Part shown: positions 11,379-21,190 of the stretch, piece after piece
Numbering within the stretch: the first letter of the stretch is position 1
Layout: each line of letters opens with the position of its first letter
NCBI GenBank assembly: GCA_029990175.1
Contig: JARKIP010000564.1
Span: forward strand, 62,001 to 126,000
DNA from: Petunia secreta
Taxonomy: Eukaryota; Streptophyta; Magnoliopsida; Solanales; Solanaceae
Direction: 5' to 3'
DNA: 64,000 nucleotides
Position numbers and translations under genes: made by a program
Notes under the pieces: model-generated
The model's database searches: none
What the model was told of the DNA's origin: nothing
Seen by the model: the letters and a program-made list of their open reading frames with translations, nothing else

Positions 11379-11999
11379 TTACCGATCTATGGTCGTGCAG
11401 AGGAGTTGAGCGACAGCCGAGGAGCTGGCCGCCCCAATTTCCACTACTAACCCTAAATTTTCCAGGGCGTCTGCTTCAAGGGTATCTTCCCGTGGAATTT
11501 GGAGCGCTTCCCATTTGTCAAACTGAGCCAAGAGCTCTTTTACACGGGCAAGATACACTTGCATCCTAGATTCCCGCGCGATGAAACTCCCGGTCACTTG
11601 GTTGACTACTAGTTGAGAGTCACTCTTGAGTTTGATAATGTTTTCTCCATAGTTTCGGGCTAACTCCAATCCTGCAATTACGTCCTCATATTCGGCCTCA
11701 TTGTTAGTAATAAACGGGCACTTGATGGCCTGCCTGACGGTCTCTCCGGATGGGGTGACAAGAACCAGTCCAAGATCGGACCCTTTGACGCTCGATGAGC
11801 CATCAGTGAATAGGGTCCATACACCAGGGGCCCGCCTAGCGTAGAGAATTTCATCTTTTTCCGCATCAGGATATATATTAGCACTAAAGTCTGCTAGGGC
11901 TTGCGACTTAATTGCTACCCGGGGCTGGTAGGTAATACCGAATTCTCTTAATTCTACAGCCCATTTAACCAACCTTCCCAAAATTTCGGGTTTATGCAA
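11379..11999 (-). pseudogene. Second, archaeal-type RNase H of the Tat element
   Basis: After the RT stop a new open frame of 206 codons carries a stand-alone RNase H fold: WTLFTDGSSSVKGSDLGLVL (first Asp), ITNNEAEYEDVIAGLELA (Glu), IKLKSDSQLVVNQVTGSF (second Asp), and EADALENLG where family members usually have an Ala-Asp-Ala-Leu-Ala type end. An additional archaeal-like RNase H downstream of the ordinary one is known for Tat elements and supports the lineage call. Confidence 0.9.
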
Positions 12000-12005
12000 A
12001 ACATT

Positions 12006-13202
12006 TCATAAAGGAAAGGTTGTCACTACAGTTATTGAATGACCTTGAAAATAAGGACGTAATTTACGGTCAGCAGTTACAAGTGCTAAAGCCAGTTTTT
12101 CTAAGGGTCGGTAACGCGTTTCTGCATCAATTAGAGCTTTACTAATGTAATAAATGGGAAGTTGCTTACTTTTTTCTTCTCGAACCAAGACTGCGCTTAC
12201 CGAAGACTCTGAAACCGCCAAATAGATCAACAACTGCTCCCCGTGCTGAGGCATAGAGAGTAGTGGTGGATTGGATAGATATTTTTTCAGATCTCTCAGC
12301 GCTTGTTGACATTCAGGAGTCCAATCGAACTCCTTGTTCTGGTTCAGAACATCGAAGAAACTTTTGCACCGGTCAGATGAACGGGATATAAACCTGCACA
12401 AGGCTGCCACCCTTCCAGTCAATTTTATGACGTCTTTCTGGTTGTGGAGCACGTCTGGAATCGAGTCAATCGCTTTGATTTGGGCGGGATTGACTTCAAT
12501 TCCACGCTGAGAAACGATGAAGCCTAAGAACTTTCCTGAACCAACTCCTAATGCGCACTTCTCTAGATTAAGCTTCATGTTGTATTGGTCAAGTATTCGA
12601 AAGGCTTCCCTCAAGTGTGCCGGATGATCTTCTGCCCGTTTTGATTTGATCAGCATGTCATCAATGTAAACTTCCATGGTCTTACCGATATGCTCGTGGA
12701 ATATAAAATTGACCAATCGCTGATACGTTGCACCTGCATTCTTTAACTCAAACGGCATGACTTTGTAGCAATACGTCCCCCTGCACGTTATGGATGACGT
12801 TTTTTCCTGATCGTTGGGGTCCATCAATATCTGATTGTACCCTGAATATGCATCAAGGAAGGTGAGCACCTCGTGCCCGGCGGTTGCATCAATCAACTGA
12901 TCTATCCGGGGAAGAGGATATGAGTTCTTCGAACAGGCTTTGTTCAAATCAGTGATGTCGATGCAAACTCGCCATTTTCCATTTTTCTTTGCCACAACGA
13001 CCACGTTGGCTAACCAGTCTGGATATTTAACTTCGCGTACAGATCCAATCTTCAGCAGTTGATCAACCTCATCATTTATGATTTGGTTCCGAAAAGCTCC
13101 CCGGGGGCGCTTCTTCTGCTTCACTGACGGTGGTACGGGCCAACGTTCAACCTGTGAGAGATAATTTCTGGGGAAATATCCGTCATGTCTGCATGAGATC
13201 AA
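12006..13202 (-). pseudogene. Reverse transcriptase and first RNase H of the Tat element
   Basis: A 398-codon open frame encodes a Ty3/gypsy RT: WLANVVVVAKKNGKWRVCID, LTFLDAYSGYNQILM, MPFELKNAGATYQRLVN and the catalytic YIDDMLIKS. It continues into the RNase H-like connection (EFDWTPECQQALRDLKKYL, LLIYLAVSESSVSAVLV, YRPLEKLALALV). It copies element RNA into DNA. The frame stops at 12,006, just before the next domain, so the polyprotein is interrupted here. The palm and fingers themselves look complete. Confidence 0.95.
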
Positions 13203-13435
13203 GTGAACATCGTATGCTGTTCCTTGAGGAATTGAAGGATATCTCCTCGTAGGCGTTCATTTAACTCTGTCCCTAAGTAGACCTTCCGCTCCGGCATGTC
13301 CGAGAATAGTTCTTCTGGTTCCAAAGCTTCCACAGTCGGTGTATAACTTTCCCGTGCCTCTAGCTTTGTGATAAATTCCGGGACCTCATACTTTGCTTCT
13401 TCATTTGCTGCGTCAGGTCCCGGTTGCTATGATTG

Positions 13436-13985
13436 CTATTTTTTTTCTTCGGGCAGCTTGAGGGCCACCAAATAGCAGCCTCGGGCAGAGCGTTGCTCTC
13501 CTCGTATCTCACGTAGTCCCCATTCTGATGGGAATTTTAATACCTGATGGTATGTGGAGGGAACCTCCTGCATTTCATGGATCCATGGTCTACCAAGGAT
13601 AATGTTGTAGGCCATGTCCTTGTTGACAATTTGGAATACCGTCTCCTTTTCTACCCCATCGACAAGAGTGGTGAGAGTAATCTCACCAAGGGTCTTCTCA
13701 CTTGAGTTGTTAAAGCCGGAGAGAACTCGCGACACTGGCACGATCTTCTCCATTAGTTGCATCTCCTTGACAACTCGTGATGGAATGATATTTGCAGAAC
13801 TGCCCGCATCAATGAGGACTCTTTTGATATCAAACTCTGCCACGCGCAGTGTTATGACCAGTGCATCAACGTGTGGGAACTGCAAGCCATATGTGTCTGA
13901 ATCTTCAAATGCTATTGTTTCTTCTGGCTGTGGACGCTTGGTCTTTGTAATAGAGACCTTTGCATATTTCTTTGCTATGAAAACA
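13436..13985 (-). pseudogene. Retropepsin (aspartic protease) region of the Tat element
   Basis: The frame opens just left of the pararetrovirus scrap (VDSVVFIAKKYAKVSI, then KRPQPEET) and contains the protease core VLIDAGSSANIIP, in which DAG replaces the usual D(T/S/G)G, and the flap-following motif YNIILGRPWIHEM. Such proteases cleave the Gag-Pol polyprotein. The open stretch ends at 13,436; downstream on the minus strand toward RT the frame is interrupted. Whether DAG alone would abolish activity cannot be judged from sequence, but the surrounding frame is broken. Confidence 0.85.
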
Positions 13986-13994
13986 ACTGAATCA

Positions 13995-14235
13995 ACCTCG
14001 ATCCCGCCCGAAAAATTTCCAGAGATGTCAAAGCACTCTACATCCCTTCAGACGGAAAGAAAATATTACAGACTGACGCTAGCAATGAATATTGGAGTGC
14101 AGTCCTCTTTGAAGAAAAAGATGGCCAGAGAAATATCTGTGGATATGCCTGTGGAAAGTTCAAGGATGCGGAACAACATTACCATTCAAAGTTCGATCTT
14201 AAATCAGGATTTTGGCAATTAGGGATTCACCCGGG
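13995..14235 (+). pseudogene. Caulimoviridae-like endogenous pararetrovirus fragment, rearranged
   Basis: A plus-strand open stretch of about 78 codons, opposite to the surrounding gag-pol, encodes an RNase H-like segment with the TDAS motif typical of plant pararetrovirus polymerases. It is followed in the same frame by a short piece resembling the upstream part of the reverse transcriptase (DLKSGFWQLGIHP). In viral polymerases RT precedes RNase H, so the order here is reversed, meaning two pieces were joined or permuted. There are no other viral genes nearby, and the fragment cannot encode a working enzyme. The left boundary is approximate. The retroelement frames resume on both sides (gag to the right, protease to the left). 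Confidence 0.75.
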
Positions 14236-15908
14236 GAGGACGCTCGTGGAGGGCCAGATTTGTTTTGCTGAGCCTTCGCATGAGTTTGTTTTCCCTTTTC
14301 GGTTAGAAGTTCCTTCAAGAACCCTTGTTTTAATAAGTGTGCGACCTCGTATCTGAAGGCCTTGCAATCTTCAGTTGTGTGACGGTGGTCACGATGAAAT
14401 TCACGCCAAAGGTCCTGATTTCTCTTACTTGGATCGGCTTTCATGTCCTTTAGCCACTTGACCCTTTCGCCCATATCCTTGAGGGCTGCAATCAGTTCAG
14501 TCATTTCTATGTTGAAGTTTGGTATACTTGGGGCTCCACGAGTGCTTGACTCTGAATCGTCTCCTCGTGATAGCCCTTTGTTATTGCGACCGCGTCATTT
14601 GGAATTGTTGCGTGATCGGTCAGGGTACGGTTCATAACGTACATCCGACCTTTCTGACTCTATCTTCCCGCCAAAGCCACCGCTTCGTGATTGATTCCTT
14701 CTTCGGGCACTAGTTCCTATCAGCTTGTCTTCATCAATGCGTACTTTGGAGTTGTAGCGATTGTAGACATCTGACCAATTGGCTGCTGGGAATTCGCGAA
14801 GAGATTCATATAACTTGCGCGTGGCTTCTGAGCTTTTGACATCCAAACTGTTTGTGAATGCAATGACCGCTCATCTATCCGGTACCTTGGGAAACAACAT
14901 GCGCTCCCGTTGGAAACGATCCACATATCTTCGGAGAGATTCGCCGGGCTTTTGTTTAATCTCAAAGATGTTTTCCACGCGAGTTTCCATCTTCTGAGTG
15001 CCTGTGTGGGCTTTTACGAACAATTCGGCCATCTCCGCGAAGGACCCAGTAGAGTTTGGTGGCAACATTGAGTACCATCGTAGAGCCCCATCCGCTAGGG
15101 TCTCCACGAACTTCTTCAATTGAACTGATTCAATCTCCTCATCGGTGAGATCACTTGCTTTTATAAAATTTCTAAACATCATGAGATGATCATTGGGGTC
15201 AGTTGTCCCGCGATATCTCGGAATGTTTGGCATCTTGAACGTTTTTGGTATCGCCTTTGGTGCTGCTTCCTTCTTCCAAGGCCTTTACGAGTAGCATTGA
15301 ACGTCAATTTTCTTCAATGTGGGTGGAGAGCCTGGTATTTGATCGGTTCTCTCGTGGAGAGACTTTTGAAGCGCTTCTTGGCTCTCTTTGAATTGCTTGG
15401 TGAGTGCCTCCACGACAACGCTCATTTAAGTGGATACCACAGATCCTCCGTTTTGATTTTGATTTGCTTGGGTTGCTGGATCCATGGTTTCTCCATTGTT
15501 GGCCGCGTTTTGTTCTCCGTCTTATCTTGAAGTGTGTGAAGAAGGAACATCTTGACCTTGGGCTGCAGGATCAGCCCTCGTAACTGATGGGATTTGCCCT
15601 CGAAGAGAGTTGATCACCTCGTTTATTCCCCTGTTGACCTCCGTTTGTTGTTGCATAGATTCAAAAATTGTTTCTTGGAGATTTCTTTGATCAGGGGAGA
15701 GACTTCTATGGCGTCGTCTTCTAGGCGGGGTTCTGCTCTGAGAGTGTACACGCCTGTTCCGTTGCCTACTTGGTCCTTGGGAAGAACGTTCTTGCCCGTT
15801 GAACGAGTACTCTAAAGAGTAATTAGGGCTTGGTGGAGGAGTACGTACTTGACTTCCACCCACCATAGTTTCGTGTGAATCGCTTTCTGCCATGTTAGTT
15901 ACAAACAA
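14236..15908 (-). pseudogene. gag: gag of the Tat element (disrupted)
   Basis: The minus-strand gag is broken into frames at 15,908-15,522 (Arg/Ser/Pro-rich N-terminus with SRQRNRRVHSQSRTPPRRRR), 15,233-14,871 (capsid-like retrotransposon gag domain: DPNDHLMMFRNFI, ALRWYSMLP, FVKAH, LRRYVDRFQRE), 14,846-14,595 and 14,504-14,236. The last contains REFHRDHRHTTEDC, a degenerate form of the Cys-x2-His...Cys motif seen in Tat gag proteins. The first Cys is missing. Stops and frameshifts separate the parts. Gag would normally form the particle that packages the RNA. The 3' end runs into the pararetrovirus-derived insert at about 14,235. Confidence 0.85.
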
Positions 15909-15976
15909 AAGAACGATAGAAAAGAATACAATGCAGGAAAAAGGTAAACTATTAACCTATAGAGGCTATTGACCGA

Positions 15977-15994
15977 CTCCCACTGTGGTCGCCA
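15977..15994 (-). promoter_or_regulatory. Primer binding site, probably tRNA-Arg
   Basis: Directly inside the 5' LTR the minus strand reads TGGCGACCACAGTGGGAG. It fits a tRNA whose 3' end is ...CACTGTGGTCGCCA, which I believe is tRNA-Arg(UCG). An Arg-tRNA primer is known for Ogre/Tat elements. The tRNA identity comes from memory. Confidence 0.6.
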
Positions 15995-15997
15995 AAT

Positions 15998-16708
15998 TGT
16001 TTAACCTAGATCCGATTTTAGGCCAATTAATAATTAAATTTATATTTGCGGAGTCACGATCAATAGTTTAGATTAATAGCTTAGCCGATTTAAATACGGG
16101 ATTACGTTAATTACAAGATTATGAATATATGCGCGATTTTCGATGGTGATGTAATGATAATTAACGATGATATGAAAGTAATATGAAGCAACTGAAGATA
16201 AATAAGACTAGAGTGCGAATTAAATAGATAGAAGGAATCGTATTAGATCTCTTGATCTCGATGAGGATCCCTTGATATTGATTATACTTGAAGACTTGAG
16301 AATGAAGTATGGAGTAATATAAACGATGAACAATATTGAGCAAGAGAAAAGAGAGTATTTTATTGATATTGTAGATAGAGAATAGAATGTGTCTTACAAC
16401 GATTTGAAAATAAATGCTATATATAGATTTACTAGGCAGCCGTTGGGTATGTAACTGCTGGGTATGTAATCTTTGGGTATGTAACCGTTGCCTTTGTAAC
16501 CATTGACTGAGCAGTCACGTGTGAATAGGTAACTGTTCATTTAAATCGCATCAATTCGGAGAGGTGTTACGTAACTGCCTTGGGTCTGCCCATGGTAACC
16601 GCCTAGCCAATCATCTGTCCGTTAGATGTCTGCCGGGGAAACCTCTGCCCGTGTCACGTGGCAGACACGTGTCACTCTTTTAAGTGACGATGGTTTTTAT
16701 CTGATACA
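15998..16708 (-). repeat. 5' LTR of the Tat element
   Basis: The 711-bp LTR starts, on the plus strand, TGTTTAACCTAGATCC as at 5,194 and ends CTGATACA before the GCAGT duplication. The divergence between the two LTRs is visible by eye, so the insertion is not very recent. Confidence 0.93.
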
Positions 16709-16713
16709 GCAGT

Positions 16714-17460
16714 GGAGAACAAGGATCTAATGGTTTTCTTAACTCTTTCAATTCTTTTCTAATACTTTATTGATTATAGTTGTTTATGTCATGAAACTTG
16801 TGAACATGAGTAGCTAAGTCACCCTTTCTAGGGCGTGACGGAACCATTATTGGATGATGTGCTGAATATTTTATGAATTTATCAGGCTTGACATTGTTAT
16901 TCCTGATTATTCAACTACATTTTGACTGCTTTCAATTGTAGAGCTCACAGTTGAATGTACCCTTTATTCAAGTAAACCCTTGGAAGAGTGTTTTGAGTTA
17001 GGGTTAGTTGAATAGTGATACTTTAACCCAAATAAGGAATTGTTTAGGTAAGAAGAGCGGGGTGAGTTTGGAAACAACGAATCCTTATCGTGGTCACGTG
17101 GGTAGTCCACCTTATCATCTTTTGTTAACTTAAAAAACTAACTCAGGATAGTTATTGCTTGTTATTGGAAAATACTAGCGGTAAACTGGGAGCTCACGGT
17201 CATTAGGGATAGTCAAGTGAGATTGAATGCGTAATATTCGGTACATCACTTTGATAATATTGTTACTTGCTTTTAGTTTTTTGTGTTTACATACGAAAAT
17301 TACTATAAATCGTTCTTGAAATCGTTTGAACTAAAACTTGGTAAAAGTTGAGTTACGAATTTACGTCTGCTCCCTATGGGATTCGACCTCGGACTTGTTA
17401 AACCGAGTTATATTTGCAGCGACCGCTTATCCTTTTTAAGACGAGTTTTGGGTCTGATCA
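16714..17460 (+). repeat. 5' LTR of the outer element, second part
   Basis: This continues the LTR directly after the duplicated GCAGT (16,709-16,713), resuming with GGAGAACAAGGATCTAA as in the uninterrupted 3' LTR near 19,618. It ends ...CTGATCA at 17,460, immediately before the primer binding site. Confidence 0.92.
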
Positions 17461-19095
17461 AATTTTGGCGCTGTTGACGGGGATCGAACCCTGGTCACCC
17501 GCGTGCGGCCCCTTATGTCTGATGATGAAGTCATACTTGGGGGAAGTCTTTGTCTCAGTGCCCTAAAGAAGCTCACATGGGATATTCTTCAGGCTTAGAG
17601 CCCTATGGAGTTTCTCTATCACCCTTATTTTATTTTAATGCATCGAGGGCAATGCATGATTTTAAGTGTGGGATGGGAGTCTTCCAATTTGTATTAATAA
17701 TCCTCTTTGGTTTTTTTTTTGTGCCTCGGTTCTTTTCCAAGAGATGTTGTTTGAACCAGGTCTAGGATAATCTTTTTTTAGGATTAAAAAGTAGGAAGGA
17801 TAACTCGTGCGATCTTCTATTTATGGCTTGTTTTATATGAACACTTAGGTTTGAATATGTGGACTACATAGATTCTTCATGATTTTGTATTGCTATGCCT
17901 TGATAACTGTTGAGTACCATTGTGTGACGCCTAGGCTCAGATTTGACTCTCTTATGTGCTATACTTGAATGCATGCTCGCTTGCTTTAATTTGAGAGCTA
18001 CAGTTGAACCGTCCTGAGTAGACCGTGTGCCATGTATGTGTGAGATTTGTGGTTGCTGTGTGCTTACATTACGATGTCTAGAACTTGCCCCAAGTGTGTA
18101 CAAAGCGAAATGATGAGTCTTGCTCGGTTTAGGAAGTGATATAGGCATTCTTTTGTTAGCTTATGAATTGTTTGCCTACCAATGAAAGTTGACCCTAGTT
18201 AGCCCCTTTGAGCCTAAAACCTTTTCGTTAGTAACCATATTACAAGCTGAATCCTTTTGTTTTGAATTGACTATATATTGAACCCTTTTACCTCTTTTGA
18301 GAATTTGTGGTTCTAATGAGCTGTGACACCTATAGTTAGGAGTTGGTTGTGGTTAAGACCACTGAGAAGAAAGAAAGGTGCATTACATGGGAGAAACTGC
18401 TGGTAAGGACTGAAAAAAGAGAAAAAAAAAGAAGAGAAAAGAAAAAAAAAGGTTGTCCTTTACTAATGGTTACTCTTGAAAACTTAAAGAAAAGGGAAGC
18501 TTGTGATGATAAAGAATTGAAAAATTACGAAGAGTCGGGTGAAAAAGAAAGTGATTAAATTATGTGATGTATTAAAATGCTCTTGGAAGGTTAGTCATTA
18601 TTAACTAAATGTATCCTACCTGTCCTGCAGCCTACATTACAACCTGTGAAAGTCCTATTGATCTTAGACTGAGTGAGCTTAAAATAGTCAAGTTTTACAT
18701 TACGGGCAAGCCTATGGTACGTCTAGTGTGTGTGAATTTTGCATTTGTTAAGTCCCAATGTTACTTGAAACTATGTGTTTGAATGAGGTAGTTTTCTTGT
18801 TGTGATGGTACATGGTTTATGAGGGATTGGTTAAGTTATTAAGCTTCTCAGTTAAAGTAAGTGAGTGAGTAGGAGGGTTGGTGCTAATGAGTCGGTTCTT
18901 GAGGTTAGAAAGTTGCGAGAGGGAACTTGATTGTTTTAAATATTCTTGGCATTAATATATTTGTGAAGACAAGTGTGAAATGTGCATATGCGCCATTCTA
19001 AGTTTTCCTATAAGCTATGGCCATATGTAGCGTCATCATTCCTAGCTAAGTCCCGATTTTGCTCGAGGACGAGCAAAGGTATAAGTGTGGGGTGG
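17461..19095 (+). other. Non-coding internal region of the outer LTR element
   Basis: The 1.6 kb between PBS and 3' LTR contains no gag, protease, RT or integrase similarity. Landmarks are TTTAAGTGTGGGATGGGA near 17,660 and GAGCCTAAAACCTTTT near 18,210. At its end lies a self-complementary block (GCTCGAGGACGAGC, near 19,062), followed by the polypurine-like tract GTATAAGTGTGGGGTGG (19,079-19,095) that abuts the 3' LTR. A lysine/glutamate-rich frame at 18,343-18,558 arises from an A/G-rich tract and is not supported as a gene. Confidence 0.75.
17466..17505 (+). promoter_or_regulatory. Primer binding site with unusually long tRNA-Asp complementarity
   Basis: The first 18 bases (TGGCGCTGTTGACGGGGA) form a PBS for tRNA-Asp. 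The match to the reverse complement of plant tRNA-Asp(GUC), as I remember that sequence, continues through the T-arm and variable region into the anticodon arm for about 40 bases with only three differences. A normal PBS stops after about 18 bases. After 17,505 the similarity ends. Confidence 0.8.
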
Positions 19096-20391
19096 TGATA
19101 ATAGGCCAAATGTATACATAATTGGATGTGTTTTACCCATGTTTTGGTGCATTCTAGTGACGTTTAATGTTAAAAATATTTTGAATTGAGCTAATTGGTT
19201 GTATTTTGATGTATAGGAAGGAAGATGATTTGAGTGAAAATGGAGCCAAAAAAGCAAAATCTAGAGGAATTTAAGGATGTGGTGCGTCGTACGACCGTAG
19301 CATAGCCCCGAGACAAAATTTTGATGAAGAAAAATGTGTCCGAGGCAGTGAGCTAACTCCCCAAATCATGGGAGAAGAGAAAAATGATCGTGCGGCGTTT
19401 TGGAGTAGCTGTGCGTCGCACAGGACAAAGAGGGAAGTTCCAGGAGCCTTGTGCTGTAGGTGTGCTTCGCACAGCTATAGCGCCAGGGCAAAATTTCTGC
19501 AGTTTTGCAAAGCGGGGCAGTTTGGTCATTTGGCTCAAGGACGTGATATAAAGGCCAAAAAGATGATTTTGAGAGCATTTCTCAACCTAGAAAGAGCAAG
19601 AAGAAGGCTAGGGCAGTGGAGAACAAGGATCTAACGGGTTTTTTCTAATCTCTTTCAATCCTTTTCTTGTACTTTATTGATTATAGTTGTTTATGTCATG
19701 AAACTTGTGAAGAAGAGTAACTAAGTCACCCCTTCTAGGGCATGACAGAACCGTTATTGGATGATCAAGCTTGACATTGTTATTCCTTATTATTCAACTA
19801 CGTTTTGACCGCTTTTAATTGTAGAGCTCACAATTGAATGTGCTATTTATTCTTGTAAACCCCTTGGAAGAGTGTTTTGAGTCAGGATTAGGTGAATAGC
19901 GATACTTTAACTCAAATAAGGAATTATTTAGGGAAGAAGAGCGGGGCGAGTATGGAAACAATGAACCCTTATCGTGATCACATGGGTAGTCCATCATATT
20001 ATCTTTTCTTAACTTGAAAAAGTAACTCATGATAATTACTGCTTGTTATTGGAAAATAATAGCAGTAAATTGGGAGCTCACGATCATTAGGGATAATCAA
20101 GTGAGATTGAATGCGTAATATTCGGTACATCACTCCAATAATTGGGGAAGTCATGTCCTAAGCCTTTTATTCTTGAATCTTCTCTAGCAATTATTACTTG
20201 GTTTTAGTTTTTTGTCATTAATTTCTAGTTTACATACCAAAATCATTATAAATCGTTTGAAATAAAACTTGGTAAGAGTTGAGTTACGAATTTACATTTG
20301 CTCTCTGTGGGATTCGTCCCTGGACTTGTTAAATCGGGTTATATTTGCAGCGACCGCTTATCCTTTTTAGGACGAGTTTTGGGCGTGATCA
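19096..20391 (+). repeat. 3' LTR of the outer element
   Basis: The intact 1,296-bp LTR starts TGATAATAGGCC and ends GGGCGTGATCA. It is flanked on the right by ATTTG, identical to the bases before 4,647. It supplies the reference for reconstructing the interrupted 5' LTR. Confidence 0.93.
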
Positions 20392-20396
20392 ATTTG

Positions 20397-21190
20397 CAAC
20401 GTAAAAAATTTGATTTCAGTCACCTCAAATTGACTCCAAATGTTAGCATCAACATTCTAAAGATACTAGAGAAAATATTTTGCAACGCCCACTTCGAATC
20501 AAACAATAAATAAAAAATTAAAATTTCATATTCAAGAGCTTAAACTCAATAATGGTGGGTATTCAAAAATAGTCTCACAAGCATCTTAAATCAACTCCAA
20601 ATGCGACTAAATTTTGTTATGAACTTCCCCAAGGTAATAGAAGTAATATTTTGCAACACCCACTTCAAACCAAACAATAAATTAAAAAATTAAAATTTCA
20701 TATTCAAGAGTTTCAACTCAACAATGGTGGATATTAAAAATCATCTCCCAAACACCTCAAATCAATTCCAAATGCACTAAAATTTTAGTATGGGCTTCCC
20801 CATAGTGCTAGAAATAATATTTTGTGATACCCACTTCAAATTAAGAAACAAACTTTCAAGGTGAAAACTGAAGCTTCAAAAATACAATGGAAAGGCAGAT
20901 CTCACCACCAAAACACCAAAGGAGTGGATAAATACTATATGTCTAAAAGATTTGAGTAGTTAATGGTGAAATTAAAGGGTTTACAATGAAGAAGGAAAAG
21001 AATTATTAGGTTGGAGAAGTAAGAAGATGGACAGAGAAACAGAGAGAATAAAAGAAATATTAAGGTGCAGATTCCTAGCGTGAGAATGGGAACAAATGGG
21101 TAGTATGTGTAATTAATGAACTTTCAAATGGGCATCATAGGTAAATAATTTAGGGTATATGGGTATAGAATGTAAAAATCTCTTGTTTAC
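20397..21190. repeat. ~172 bp tandem repeat block and right flank of the split non-coding element
   Basis: Three units start near 20,490, 20,661 and 20,831 (spacing ~171 bp), carrying CACTTC(G/A)AA and AATTTCATATTCAAGAG. They match units at 3,418 and 3,592. Immediately after the TSD, ATTTGCAACG continues the sequence interrupted at 4,646, and the junction aligns with the internal parallel at 3,297-3,350. The end near 21,190 (rc: CCCATATACCC, AAATTATTTACC) weakly resembles 1,500-1,600 inverted, so a terminal-inverted-repeat element is possible but unproven. Confidence 0.6.

Larger units (their letters stand above)
5194..16708 (-). mobile_element. Tat-lineage Ty3/gypsy retrotransposon nested in the outer 5' LTR
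   Basis: An 11.5 kb element on the minus strand with LTRs at 15,998-16,708 (5') and 5,194-5,920 (3'), each TGT...ACA as read on the plus strand, flanked by the duplication GCAGT (5,189-5,193 and 16,709-16,713). Order on the minus strand is gag, protease, RT-RNase H, second (archaeal-type) RNase H, integrase. A plus-strand antisense ORF then lies between pol and the 3' LTR. The double RNase H and the antisense ORF are marks of the Tat (Ogre/Retand) lineage. The coding regions carry several stops, so this copy is inactive. Confidence 0.95.
4647..20391 (+). mobile_element. Non-autonomous LTR retrotransposon, itself split by a nested element
   Basis: The element has two near-identical LTRs beginning TGATA(G/A)TAGGCC and ending GATCA, and is flanked by the 5-bp target duplication ATTTG (4,642-4,646 and 20,392-20,396). 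The 5' LTR is interrupted by the Tat element at 5,194-16,708. When the insert and its duplicated target are removed the 5' LTR is 1,294 bp, against 1,296 bp for the 3' LTR. The internal region (17,461-19,095) has no gag or pol, so the element is non-autonomous. The tRNA-Asp PBS and AAGTGTGGGG-type polypurine tract recall Athila-like Ty3/gypsy elements. Confidence 0.93.

Noticed and set aside
13614..14222. 202-codon plus-strand ORF
   Set aside because: It is antisense to the protease and then crosses the pararetrovirus fragment in the wrong frame.
17466..17505. Antisense tRNA-Asp pseudogene
   Set aside because: The match starts exactly with TGG just inside the LTR end, as a primer binding site does, and stops before the D-arm. 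An extended PBS explains it better.
18343..18558. Lys/Glu-rich 71-codon ORF in the outer LTR element
   Set aside because: A/G-rich low-complexity tract in a non-coding internal region; no family resemblance.
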